From the NCBI GenBank assembly GCA_016200765.1, contig JACQEC010000070.1, positions 1-12,304 on the forward strand: a stretch of DNA of 12,304 bases, read 5' to 3'. This document shows, piece after piece, positions 6,091-12,255 of this stretch. The first letter of the stretch is position 1, and every line of letters begins with the position of its first letter. Under the pieces are notes generated by a model. The model made no database searches and was not told where the DNA came from. It saw only the letters and a list, made by a program, of their open reading frames with translations. This stretch comes from Chloroflexota bacterium (GTDB taxonomy: Bacteria > Chloroflexota > Anaerolineae > JACRMK01). A program made the position numbers and the translations under genes.

Positions 6091-7481
6091 GGTGATCGCG
6101 TGTCAGCCCGCACGCGGACACGCCCGCCCCAGCGCAGCCAGCGCACCTCGCCCTGCGCGTCGCGCAGGAACTCGCCTTCGGTGCCTTCGTGCGGCGGGTC
6201 AAGCGCGAACACGCGGTCTGTGGCGCAGAACGCCACGCGCGTTGGCGGCGGGGCAGGCTGGGGCGAGTCTCTGGTCGGATAGCCGCCGCGCGGATAGAAG
6301 CGTGCTGTAAGCCCGCCGTCACCCAACGAGAGTTCGATATCCGGCAGGGCGATGTTGAGAGCGCAGTCCGGCGTCGCATAGCGCCCCGCATAAGACGCCA
6401 TTTGCTCCGGGGGAAGCGCCATGAGCTGTGGCTCCGGTTCGATGAGGCCGAGATAGTGCCGCAGTGCCCAGCGGGTTACCTCACGGTGCAGGGCGGCCCC
6501 GCGGTCGGCGTTGGTGAGCACGGTTATCGCAAAGCCGCGCGCCGGGGCCATCAGGAACGCCGACATCTGCCCGTTGGTCGCGCCGCCGTGCATGACCAGA
6601 CGGGTGCCGTCCAGATCATCAATCATCCACGTCACGCCGGTTGAGCCGCCTACCAAATCACGCGCCACGTAGGGCGTCTGCATCAGGCGGATGGATTCGG
6701 GCGTCAGCAGCCGCGTCCCATCTTCTGCCGCGCCATCGCCCATCTGGAAGCGCGCATAGCGCAGTTGGTCTCTGGCGGTGGAGATGATCGCCCCGCTGGG
6801 GCGGCGGCGCGGATACGACCAGCGCCGCGCCACGACCGCGCGGTTGGGGTGTACGTGGTGGCCGACGGCGAAGCGGTAGGTGATCACCTCGTCGGCGAAG
6901 AAAAACGACCGCGTCAGGCCGAGCGGGTCAATCACCAGATCCTTCAGGGCCGCCTCCCACGTCTGGCCGGTCACAACCTCGATCACGCGCCCTGCCAGCC
7001 AGAAGCCGGCGTTGTTGTACGACCAGACGGCACCCGGCGGCGTCAGTTGCGGCAGATCGGCCATGCGGGCGGCGTAGCGCGCAATCGCGTCGTCGCCGGG
7101 GCCGAAATCCTCAAAGTAGTCGCCCACCCAGCCGCTCGTATGTGTCAGCAGATGGCGCAGACTGACAGTCTTTGTCACATCTTCGCTGGAGAGGCGCAAG
7201 CCGGGCAGGTAGGTGCGGATCGGCTCATCCAAGGCGAGCCGCCCCATCTCCACGAGGCGCATGACCGCCGTGCCGGTGAAGGTTTTGGTGGTTGAGCCGA
7301 TCTGAAAGAGCGTGTCGCCATCCACCGGCAAGGGGTTCTCCACGCTCGTCACCCCGAAGCCAGCCGTGTGGGCCTGCCCGTCGTAGAGAACGCCCACCGC
7401 CACGCCCGGCACGCCATAGCGGGCCATCGCCTCGCTTACAAATTCCGACAGCCCCTGAAAACGGGTCTCCGCGCTCGTCAT
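6087..7481 (-). CDS. Class-C beta-lactamase-fold serine hydrolase
   Basis: A 464-residue protein of the beta-lactamase / penicillin-binding-protein-like serine hydrolase family. The active-site triad motifs are present: S63-T-T-K66 (SxxK), Y155-N-N157 (YxN), and H298-G-G300 in the place of KTG. A C-terminal domain from about 365 is beta-rich, as in many family esterases and D-aminopeptidases. There is no signal peptide or lipobox at the chosen start, so it is probably cytoplasmic. Family members include esterases, D-amino-acid peptidases and lactamases; the true substrate cannot be told and antibiotic resistance should not be assumed. It is the first gene of the operon: its stop overlaps the start of the response regulator (ATGA). 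The start at 7479-7481 has only a weak purine stretch upstream (AAAGGGA). Confidence 0.88.
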   Translation of the reverse strand: MTSAETRFQGLSEFVSEAMARYGVPGVAVGVLYDGQAHTAGFGVTSVENPLPVDGDTLFQIGSTTKTFTGTAVMRLVEMGRLALDEPIRTYLPGLRLSSEDVTKTVSLRHLLTHTSGWVGDYFEDFGPGDDAIARYAARMADLPQLTPPGAVWSYNNAGFWLAGRVIEVVTGQTWEAALKDLVIDPLGLTRSFFFADEVITYRFAVGHHVHPNRAVVARRWSYPRRRPSGAIISTARDQLRYARFQMGDGAAEDGTRLLTPESIRLMQTPYVARDLVGGSTGVTWMIDDLDGTRLVMHGGATNGQMSAFLMAPARGFAITVLTNADRGAALHREVTRWALRHYLGLIEPEPQLMALPPEQMASYAGRYATPDCALNIALPDIELSLGDGGLTARFYPRGGYPTRDSPQPAPPPTRVAFCATDRVFALDPPHEGTEGEFLRDAQGEVRWLRWGGRVRVRADTRSP

Positions 7482-7572
7482 GTCGTTTGTCCCTTTTCCC
7501 GCATCCTGAAGTCCGCCGAAGGCTAGGGAAATACGACCGACTATCCAACTCGTTCGAATAGCATCAGAATCA

Positions 7573-7645
7573 TCACCGCCGAGATCGCAGAGACCGCCGA
7601 GAAAATCATCGGAAATCTCTGCGTGCTCCGCGTCCTCTGCGGTGA
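7573..7645. repeat. Dispersed imperfect hairpin repeat (CTCTGCG...CTCTGCGGTGA type)
   Basis: Arms at 7573-7602 and 7616-7645 are reverse complements at 23 of 30 positions without gaps, around a 13-base loop. Each arm carries internal near-repeats of 'accgccgaga' / 'ctctgcg'. The right arm, with its CTCTGCGGTGA core, resembles a repeat I recall as common between genes of Chloroflexota, Planctomycetes and related environmental genomes. It lies between two minus-strand genes (double-SIS and serine hydrolase) and has no T-run, so it is not an obvious terminator. Nothing else is recognised in 7482-7679. Confidence 0.6.
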
Positions 7646-7679
7646 AGATGAAAACTGTAGGTTACTCATGGACCTACGA

Positions 7680-8777
7680 TCAGAGCGTATAGAACTGCCG
7701 CGCGCTTTCGTGGCGCGCGTCGTCGCGGTGGAACGAGTCGGGGTTCGCGCCCTTGACCAGCGCCAGATGGTAGGACAACAACTGTAAAGGCACGACGTGA
7801 ACCAGCGGGCTTAGCGCCTCGCCCACTGCCGGCAGGGCAACGCTGTGGTCGGCGCTGGCGGCGATGCCGCTGTCTCCCTCTTGCGCTTGCGCGATGGTCG
7901 TGGCGCCAATGGCTTTCGCCGAGCGCACGATATCCCAACAGCGCTCGTAACTGGGCCCCGGCGACGCGATGACCCACACGGCTGTGTGAGCCCCGTGCAG
8001 GCACAGCGGCCCGTGCAGGAACTGCTCCACCTCGAAGCCCTCGCAGGGTGTGTAGTTCGTCTCCTTCATCTTCAGCGCCACCTCGTAAGCGGTGGCGGCG
8101 TTGGGGCCGCCGCCGACAAAGGCGATGAACGTCTTGCCCGCCAGCGCGCGCGCAACCTGACGGATGACCTGCTCGGTTTGCAGGGCGCGCTGGATGAGCG
8201 ACGGCAACTGCGCTAACTGCGCTTCAATCGCGGCCGTGTCCTGCCCCACGCGCCGCGCGAGCCGGATCGCCAGCGCGGCGAACAGCGCGAGCGCGGTGGT
8301 GTAACTGACCGTGTGCGCCGCGGAGATTTCCTGCTCGACGGTGATCAGCTCCACGCGCGCTTTGTGGATGTTCGCGCCCGACCCCTTGCCGGTGATGACG
8401 GCGGTCGGGGCGCCGAGCGCGTTGGCGCGGTCGAGCGCCTGCAGGGAGTAGTTCTTCGTGCCGCGGTGGCTGAAGATCAACATACCGGTGTTCGGTCGGA
8501 TGGGCGGCGGATAGCGCACAAATTCAAACGAATGTACCGCGCGCGCCAGCGGCCGGTCGGCGGCGATCAGGCGCAGAAGGTATTCGGCGACCAGCGCCGC
8601 ATGAAACGACGTGCCGATGCCGCAGAGGTAGAGCGATTGCAGGGGGGCGAACAGCGCCGCCGCGGCATCCAGCGCGTCGGCGTTGGCGCGCAACACCTCG
8701 TTAATCGCGGCGGGCTGTGCCTGCATCGCATCGTACATCTGGTAAGGGTGGCCGGTGCGAAGGGTTGGGTTCGTCAT
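7680..8777 (-). CDS. Double-SIS-domain sugar-phosphate isomerase/aminotransferase-like protein
   Basis: A 365-residue cytoplasmic protein made of two SIS domains (about 46-175 and 210-340), matching the isomerase half of glucosamine-6-phosphate synthase but without any glutaminase domain. The first SIS has L-C-G-I-G-T-S-F (51-58). The usual S-x-S-G-E-T loop is replaced by S-H-R-G-T-K (103-108). The second SIS has F-V-G-G-G-P-N (220-226), then Y-E-V-A-L-K-M-K-E (231-239) and E-Q-F-L-H-G-P (251-257), as in GlmS and AgaS-like proteins. Stand-alone double-SIS proteins act as sugar-phosphate deaminases/isomerases or sugar-binding regulators, and the sequence does not decide. The ATG overlaps the stop of the DUF2277 gene (ATGA); an AGGAG lies 14 bases before the ATG, so coupling is likely. 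Confidence 0.88.
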   Translation of the reverse strand: MTNPTLRTGHPYQMYDAMQAQPAAINEVLRANADALDAAAALFAPLQSLYLCGIGTSFHAALVAEYLLRLIAADRPLARAVHSFEFVRYPPPIRPNTGMLIFSHRGTKNYSLQALDRANALGAPTAVITGKGSGANIHKARVELITVEQEISAAHTVSYTTALALFAALAIRLARRVGQDTAAIEAQLAQLPSLIQRALQTEQVIRQVARALAGKTFIAFVGGGPNAATAYEVALKMKETNYTPCEGFEVEQFLHGPLCLHGAHTAVWVIASPGPSYERCWDIVRSAKAIGATTIAQAQEGDSGIAASADHSVALPAVGEALSPLVHVVPLQLLSYHLALVKGANPDSFHRDDARHESARQFYTL

Positions 8778-9001
8778 CGGGAATTCGGTTTCTCCTGAAT
8801 GGGGGATGGGGTGAGGCTGTCCAGCAGTTGGCGCGTCGCTCCGGCGACATCGGCGACGGCCTGATTGAACGCGCTCTGATTAGCCTTTGACGGAACGCGG
8901 TAGCCGCTCACCTTGCGCACGAATTGCAAGGCGGCTTCGCGCAGTTCGGCGTCGCTTGGGGCGCGCTCGGCAAAGCGTAGTTTCTTGATACTGCGGCACA
9001 T
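8774..9001 (-). CDS. DUF2277 family small protein
   Basis: A 75-residue protein beginning M-C-R-S-I-K, then a helical region with A-A-L-Q-F-V-R-K-V-S-G-Y (about 24-35), P-S-K-A-N-Q and A-V-A-D-V-A to R-Q-L-L-D-S-L. This is the DUF2277 pattern (MCRNI..., QFVRK-SG, PS-AN, AV-EVA--T--LLD). The function of the family is unknown. The conserved N-terminal Met-Cys-Arg is intact. The start at 8999-9001 has AAGGAG eight bases upstream, and a good sigma70-type promoter lies at 9068-9095. It is the first gene of an operon with the double-SIS gene, overlapping it by four bases. Confidence 0.9.
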   Translation of the reverse strand: MCRSIKKLRFAERAPSDAELREAALQFVRKVSGYRVPSKANQSAFNQAVADVAGATRQLLDSLTPSPIQEKPNSR

Positions 9002-9067
9002 CGGTCATGCTCCTTGAGGCAGGATTGAGTATAATCTCTTCGGCGCGCTAACGCTACTCTGCATTGG

Positions 9068-9095
9068 ATTATATGGCGGAAGGGCCTCGCGTCAA
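9068..9095 (-). promoter_or_regulatory. Sigma70-type promoter of the DUF2277 - SIS operon
   Basis: Read on the minus strand: TTGACG (9095-9090), a 16-base spacer and TATAAT (9073-9068). A transcript would start near 9061 and leave a leader of about 60 bases before the ATG at 9001. Five of six and six of six consensus matches in an otherwise GC-rich region make this convincing. Confidence 0.75.
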
Positions 9096-9118
9096 TCTTG
9101 GGGGAGGACGACAGAAAG

Positions 9119-9199
9119 GTGACTCGCGTTCTCGTAACCGGCGGCAGTGGCGCGCTGGGCCGCCAACTGGTGCCGCGACTACAGACGAGGGCGCGGTGA
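9119..9199 (+). pseudogene. Remnant of the N-terminus of an SDR / NAD(P)-dependent epimerase gene
   Basis: From GTG at 9119 the frame encodes T-R-V-L-V-T-G-G-S-G-A-L-G-R-Q-L-V-P-R-L-Q-T-R and stops at 9197-9199. The stretch VLVTGGSGALGRQLVPRL is the first beta strand, Gly-rich NAD(P)-binding loop and first helix of atypical short-chain dehydrogenases (NmrA/epimerase type). A complete protein would be about 200-330 residues. Here it is cut after about 26, shortly before the 3' end of the antiporter gene. A GGGAGG stands 12 bases upstream of the GTG. It is best read as a decayed or truncated gene whose remainder was lost when the neighbouring genes were joined; a functional 26-residue peptide is unlikely. 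Confidence 0.6.
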
Positions 9200-9237
9200 G
9201 GATATGTTGAATCGTCGGTTGCCGCCCGCCCATCGGC

Positions 9238-10419
9238 CTAATCGGCCGCCTCGGAAACAGCCGCCTGCGCAGGCAGAGCGGCTGTGGCCGTGCTGGCGGG
9301 CACGGCCGGATCGGGCAATGCGGGCGAGAAGAAGCGCTGGGCGATGAAGGTCGGCACGACCGCGCTCAGCACCACAACCGTAATCAGCACCGAGAATTGC
9401 GCGCGATCCAGAATACCGGCGTTCAAGCCGTAGAGCGATGAAATCGTCCCGAAGGTCAGGCCCGTGCTCATCAGGAGCGTCGTGTACCAAGCGTGCGGCT
9501 CGACGTAGCGGCGCGAAACCGGGTAGACGCCCACGAACTTGGCCGCGAGCTTCACGCCCAAGAGGAGCAGCAGCCAGCTCCAATTCTGCAGGACCGCCGA
9601 GAGCGAGACGTTCATGCCCGACTTGAAGAAGAAGAACGGCGTGAGCAGCGCGAAGGTCACCACGCGCAGGCGCTGTTGCTGCGCTCGCTCCTGGGTCAAC
9701 CGTTTGCTCATCGCCAGTCCGAGAATGAAGGCGGGCAGCACCGCATGACTCGCGCCCAGCTCGCCGAAAAACATCAGCACGAACAGCGCGACAAAAATCA
9801 GCTTGATTTCGGGCTCGATCACGCGGTTGCCGTAGCGCGCGAAGAAGGGCGGCGCGAGGCGCGGCATCAGGACGATAAGCGCGATGGACACGCCGATGAA
9901 CCAGAGGATGTTGAGGCTGGGCTGGATGAACAGCACGCTCAAGGCCAGCGCCGTGCCAAAGTCGGTCACGAAGGTCGCAGCCATGATGAGCTTGCCGAGC
10001 GGCGTGTGGGTCAGGCCGGTCTCGACCAGCACGGCATAGACGACGGCCAGCGAGGTGGTCGAAAGCGCCACGCCCGCAATCTGAGACGCGCGCGCGTCCC
10101 AGCCCAGCCCCCAGTAAGCGAAGGCCATCGCGCCGAGAAACGGGAACAAGAACGAGAGGCCGCCGATCCACAGCGACTCCTTGAACTTCTCGCGCATCAG
10201 ATCGGTGTCCACCTCCGCCCCGGCCAGAAAGGTCAGCACGATGCTGGCGAACGAGGCCAGAAAATCAATCCACGGGGTGGTGTGCAGGGCCAGAAAGTTG
10301 CCGCCGACGATGCCCATCGTGATCTCGATGAGCGCCACCGACAAACCCAATTCGACTGACAACATGCTGGCGATCAGGATCAGCAGGGCAGACAGCAGGG
10401 CGATCAGCAGGTTCTCCAC
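9238..10419 (-). CDS. CPA2-type cation/proton antiporter (Na_H_Exchanger family)
   Basis: A multi-spanning membrane protein of about 393 residues with roughly 11-12 hydrophobic helices. Family hallmarks are an A-G-A-E-V-D segment near 67-72, a discontinuous helix with A-T-F-V-T-D153-F-G-T-A near 148-157, and T-P-F-F-F-F-K-S-G-M in the later half. The transport Asp stands as T-D, where CPA2 members usually have D-D and CPA1 members N-D. There is no TrkA-N (RCK) domain; the tail (about 370-393) is Ala/Pro-rich. Start choice: GTG at 10417-10419 has GAGGAG (10429-10434) nine bases upstream, while the further-upstream TTG at 10458 lies inside a terminator T-run. It probably exchanges Na+ or K+ for protons. 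It is divergent from the ArsR-DUF2087 gene, with a structured leader in between. Confidence 0.88.
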   Translation of the reverse strand: MENLLIALLSALLILIASMLSVELGLSVALIEITMGIVGGNFLALHTTPWIDFLASFASIVLTFLAGAEVDTDLMREKFKESLWIGGLSFLFPFLGAMAFAYWGLGWDARASQIAGVALSTTSLAVVYAVLVETGLTHTPLGKLIMAATFVTDFGTALALSVLFIQPSLNILWFIGVSIALIVLMPRLAPPFFARYGNRVIEPEIKLIFVALFVLMFFGELGASHAVLPAFILGLAMSKRLTQERAQQQRLRVVTFALLTPFFFFKSGMNVSLSAVLQNWSWLLLLLGVKLAAKFVGVYPVSRRYVEPHAWYTTLLMSTGLTFGTISSLYGLNAGILDRAQFSVLITVVVLSAVVPTFIAQRFFSPALPDPAVPASTATAALPAQAAVSEAAD

Positions 10420-10428
10420 GATTCCGCT

Positions 10429-10434
10429 CTCCTC
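10429..10434 (-). promoter_or_regulatory. Ribosome-binding site that fixes the antiporter start
   Basis: GAGGAG on the minus strand, nine bases before GTG 10419-10417. It lies downstream of the leader terminator and therefore appears only in read-through transcripts. Confidence 0.7.
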
Positions 10435-10449
10435 ACGGGGTAGAGTGTG

Positions 10450-10498
10450 AAAAAGCAAAATGGCCTCTACCTCAACAAATGTTGTCGGTAGAGGCCAT
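10450..10498 (-). terminator. Intrinsic terminator in the antiporter leader
   Basis: A perfect 12-bp stem (10460-10471 with 10487-10498) is capped by an inner hairpin (CAACA 10473-10477, TGTTG 10480-10484). On the minus strand it is followed by TTTTGCTTTTT (10460-10450). The T-run is only on the minus-strand side. There is no upstream minus-strand gene for it to end, since the neighbour is divergent, so it lies between the antiporter promoter and the antiporter gene. Confidence 0.8.
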
Positions 10499-10561
10499 CA
10501 GTCGCTTGAGACAGTTTGGGCGAATCAGACGCCCGCAGTGAGCCTCATCACTGCTGGATTC

Positions 10562-10590
10562 ATCTTACAATCGAAACCGCCGCTTGACAA
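10562..10590 (-). promoter_or_regulatory. Probable antiporter promoter (minus strand)
   Basis: Read on the minus strand: TTGTCA (10590-10585), a 17-base spacer, then TAAGAT (10567-10562). The -35 box overlaps the -35 box of the divergent regulator promoter. The predicted transcript begins near 10555 at the foot of the first leader hairpin. The -10 matches four of six consensus positions. An AT-rich alternative further right is possible (TTCAGA, 17 bases, TATATC, within 10607-10635). Confidence 0.5.
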
Positions 10591-10613
10591 ATATCGCCCG
10601 GCCATGATATATT
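10584..10613 (+). promoter_or_regulatory. Sigma70-type promoter of the ArsR-DUF2087 gene
   Basis: TTGACA (10584-10589), an 18-base spacer, TATATT (10608-10613), with TGA directly before it as an extended -10. The transcript would start near 10620, inside the palindrome at 10614-10641. Confidence 0.85.
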
Positions 10614-10641
10614 CTAATTATTCAATATTCTGAATAATTAG
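10614..10641. promoter_or_regulatory. Perfect palindrome, probable operator for the ArsR-type regulator
   Basis: Arms CTAATTATTCA (10614-10624) and TGAATAATTAG (10631-10641) are perfect reverse complements around ATATTC. The AT-rich TTCA...TGAA core is like known ArsR/SmtB-family operators. It covers the predicted transcription start of the regulator's own gene, ending nine bases before the ATG, as expected for autorepression. Binding is inferred, not shown. Confidence 0.75.
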
Positions 10642-10649
10642 GACGAACC

Positions 10650-12056
10650 ATGACCTCCCTTAGTTTTCCCTTACCTTCCGCGACGCTGGCGGCGCGCGTC
10701 TCGCTGGCGCCCGCGCAGAACGCGTTCAACAGCCTGATGCTGCTCAACAGCGTTGGCGAACTGGCGATGCGCAGCGCGGCCGTGCGCCAGATGGTGCAGG
10801 GGCTGACGCCCGAACAGCGCGCGCATCACCGTATGATTTTTGACGCGCTGGGCCCGGCGTTGATGCCCGACGAGGAGTGGCCGAGTTTTCCGCTGTACGT
10901 CGAGTTCCTTGCCTCGCGCCCGCCCGCGGCCTTGCGCGATCAACTGGTGGACCGCCTGTGCGCGGCCACTGCGCCGGCGATGACGCCCGAACAACTGCTG
11001 GGTGACGCGGAGGCTTTTGCCGCTCAGCTGGTCAGCCGCGCGCCCGGCGCGAAGTCGGCGGCCGCGCCGGCGTGGACCTATCAGGCGCATAGCCTGCTCA
11101 ACGACCCGCCGCGCCTGCACGATCTGATCGTGTCCCACCTGGGTGTGATGTGGGAGCGCGCTCTGGCGCCGGAGTGGGAGCGGATGCTGCCCGCCCTGCA
11201 GACGCTGTTGCCCGTCTGCGAACAGCGCATGGCGGCAGAGACGACGCCGGGCGCGATGTTGCGCGCGCTCACCAGCTACGACGCGCCCGAGGCCGTCAAA
11301 ACGCAGTTGGCTCATGCGCCGCAGGTCGTCTTTGTGCTGTCGGGCCACATGCAGAACCACGCGCGCGCGGCGCGCACGGAGCGCGTCCTCTGGGTGTTTT
11401 TCGGCTTGCCGCCGCACCCATCGCTGTGGCGGCGCTCGCCGGTCGGGCAAGCCGAACTGCTGGTGCGCCTGCGCGCGCTGGCCGATGAAACGTGCTTGCA
11501 GATTCTGTCCCTGCTCTCGCAGAACGAGGAATTGGCGGCACAGGAGGTCATGGCGCGGTTGAGCTTGAGCCAGCCCAACCTTTCGCGCCACTTACAGCAG
11601 TTGGTCACGGCGGGGTATATCACCGAGCGGCGGCGCGGCGGCGCGGCGAAGAGTTACCGCCTGACGCCCGCTTACGTCGCGCAGACGTTTCAGGCGCTGG
11701 AGCAATTTCTGGCGGGTAAAGCCACCCCGGCGGCTGTGCCCGCGCCGGATCAGCCGCCCGACCTGTCGCCGGAGGTGAGCCGCTTCGCGGATAACGCCGG
11801 GCGCGTCGTCCGTTGGCCGTCCAAGCGGAAAGACCAGATGGCCGTTCTGCGCTATCTGGCGGCGCGCTTTGAGGAGGGAAGGAACTACAGCGAGAAAGAG
11901 GTCAACGCGCTGTTGGGCAAGTGGCACCTGTGGAACGACCCGGCCTTCCTGCGCCGCGAACTCTACGACGCGCACCTGCTCGACCGCACGCCCAACGGCG
12001 CGCGCTACTGGCGCGTGGGCGCGGAAGCCGTCAGCAATCCGGCGGCAGGCGGATGA
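10650..12056 (+). CDS. ArsR-type transcriptional regulator with C-terminal DUF2087 domain
   Basis: A 468-residue protein, much longer than a classic ArsR regulator (about 100). Residues 1 to about 265 form a helical region with no motif I recognise. An ArsR-like winged helix follows at about 270-355 (ADETCLQILSLL as first helix; S-L-S-Q-P-N-L-S-R-H-L near 305-315 as recognition helix; wing E-R-R-R-G-G-A-A-K-S-Y-R). A Pro/Ala linker leads to DUF2087 at about 376-455 (WPSKRKDQMAVLRYLA, then Y-S-E-K-E-V-N and L-R-R-E-L-Y-D...L-L-D-R-T...Y-W-R). The three Cys (104, 190, 282) do not form a metal-binding CxC, so metal sensing is not indicated; DUF2087 or the long N-terminal part may bind the signal. 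AGGA stands six bases before ATG 10650. It most likely represses itself, and perhaps the divergent antiporter. Confidence 0.88.
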   Translation: MTSLSFPLPSATLAARVSLAPAQNAFNSLMLLNSVGELAMRSAAVRQMVQGLTPEQRAHHRMIFDALGPALMPDEEWPSFPLYVEFLASRPPAALRDQLVDRLCAATAPAMTPEQLLGDAEAFAAQLVSRAPGAKSAAAPAWTYQAHSLLNDPPRLHDLIVSHLGVMWERALAPEWERMLPALQTLLPVCEQRMAAETTPGAMLRALTSYDAPEAVKTQLAHAPQVVFVLSGHMQNHARAARTERVLWVFFGLPPHPSLWRRSPVGQAELLVRLRALADETCLQILSLLSQNEELAAQEVMARLSLSQPNLSRHLQQLVTAGYITERRRGGAAKSYRLTPAYVAQTFQALEQFLAGKATPAAVPAPDQPPDLSPEVSRFADNAGRVVRWPSKRKDQMAVLRYLAARFEEGRNYSEKEVNALLGKWHLWNDPAFLRRELYDAHLLDRTPNGARYWRVGAEAVSNPAAGG

Positions 12057-12059
12057 TCG

Positions 12060-12167
12060 TCAAACCACGAAGAGTTCGGTCTGGCGGCCTGCCAGCCAGC
12101 GCGCTTGCCCGCCGGTCAAGCCGAACTGCTGTACGTCGGCGGCGGTTTTCGCATGCACCCGTAAACT
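12060..12167 (-). pseudogene. C-terminal remnant of an unidentified gene, cut off near an insertion sequence end
   Basis: The minus strand is open for 35 codons up to a TGA at 12060-12062. It encodes a protein-like end: V-H-A-K-T-A-A-D-V-Q-Q-F-G-L-T-G-G-Q-A-R, then W-L-A-G-R-Q-T-E-L-F-V-V. Codons are GC-rich at third positions like the real genes. In-frame TAG at 12168-12170 blocks it just where AT-rich sequence of the presumed insertion element begins. No family recognised. It ends three bases from the convergent regulator gene. A chance open frame cannot be excluded for so short a stretch. Confidence 0.4.
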
Positions 12168-12188
12168 CTAGTTTCCGCTAAAAATTAG

Positions 12189-12255
12189 GGACATCAGGCG
12201 ACTGCCTGTAAAGTTGGGTTGCCGAACCTAACTTAGTGAGGAGCGCCTGATGTCC
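12189..12255 (+). repeat. 12-bp inverted repeat enclosing a hairpin and the start codon of the last gene
   Basis: GGACATCAGGCG (12189-12200) and CGCCTGATGTCC (12244-12255) are perfect reverse complements. The second arm contains the ATG at 12250. Between them lies a hairpin AAGTTGGGTT (12211-12220) GCCG AACCTAACTT (12225-12234), complete if one G-U pair is allowed. In read-in transcripts the long stem would bury the start codon, and the ribosome-binding site (12238-12243) would lie in the loop beside it. Confidence 0.7.

Larger units (their letters stand above)
10420..10555 (-). ncRNA. Structured leader of the antiporter mRNA, candidate attenuator/riboswitch-like element
   Basis: In the minus-strand transcript from the promoter at 10562-10590, the leader first forms a perfect 7-bp hairpin (10535-10554, loop 10542-10547). 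A directly abutting 5-bp G/C hairpin (10518-10534, seven-base loop) follows, then about 20 single-stranded bases, then the intrinsic terminator at 10450-10498. The loop of the first hairpin (read TGAGGC on the minus strand) could pair with GCCTC of the terminator's 5' arm, a possible switch. It matches no riboswitch class I can recall with confidence; the ligand or protein involved is unknown. Confidence 0.5.

Noticed and set aside
6087..7481. Antibiotic-resistance beta-lactamase
   Set aside because: It has the fold motifs, but no signal peptide and HGG in place of KTG; most such proteins are esterases or peptidases, so no resistance claim is made.
9028..9035. TATAAT on the plus strand as a promoter for the SDR remnant
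   Set aside because: No -35 hexamer at a suitable distance; it lies in the leader of the oppositely oriented DUF2277 operon.
9147..9347. Small plus-strand open frame as a continuation of the SDR gene by frameshift
   Set aside because: Only the first few residues could fit; after about 9230 the frame is antisense to the antiporter tail and Pro/Arg-rich.
10420..10458. Antiporter start at the TTG at 10458
   Set aside because: It lies in the T-run of the leader terminator with no ribosome-binding site; GTG at 10417-10419 has GAGGAG at the right distance.
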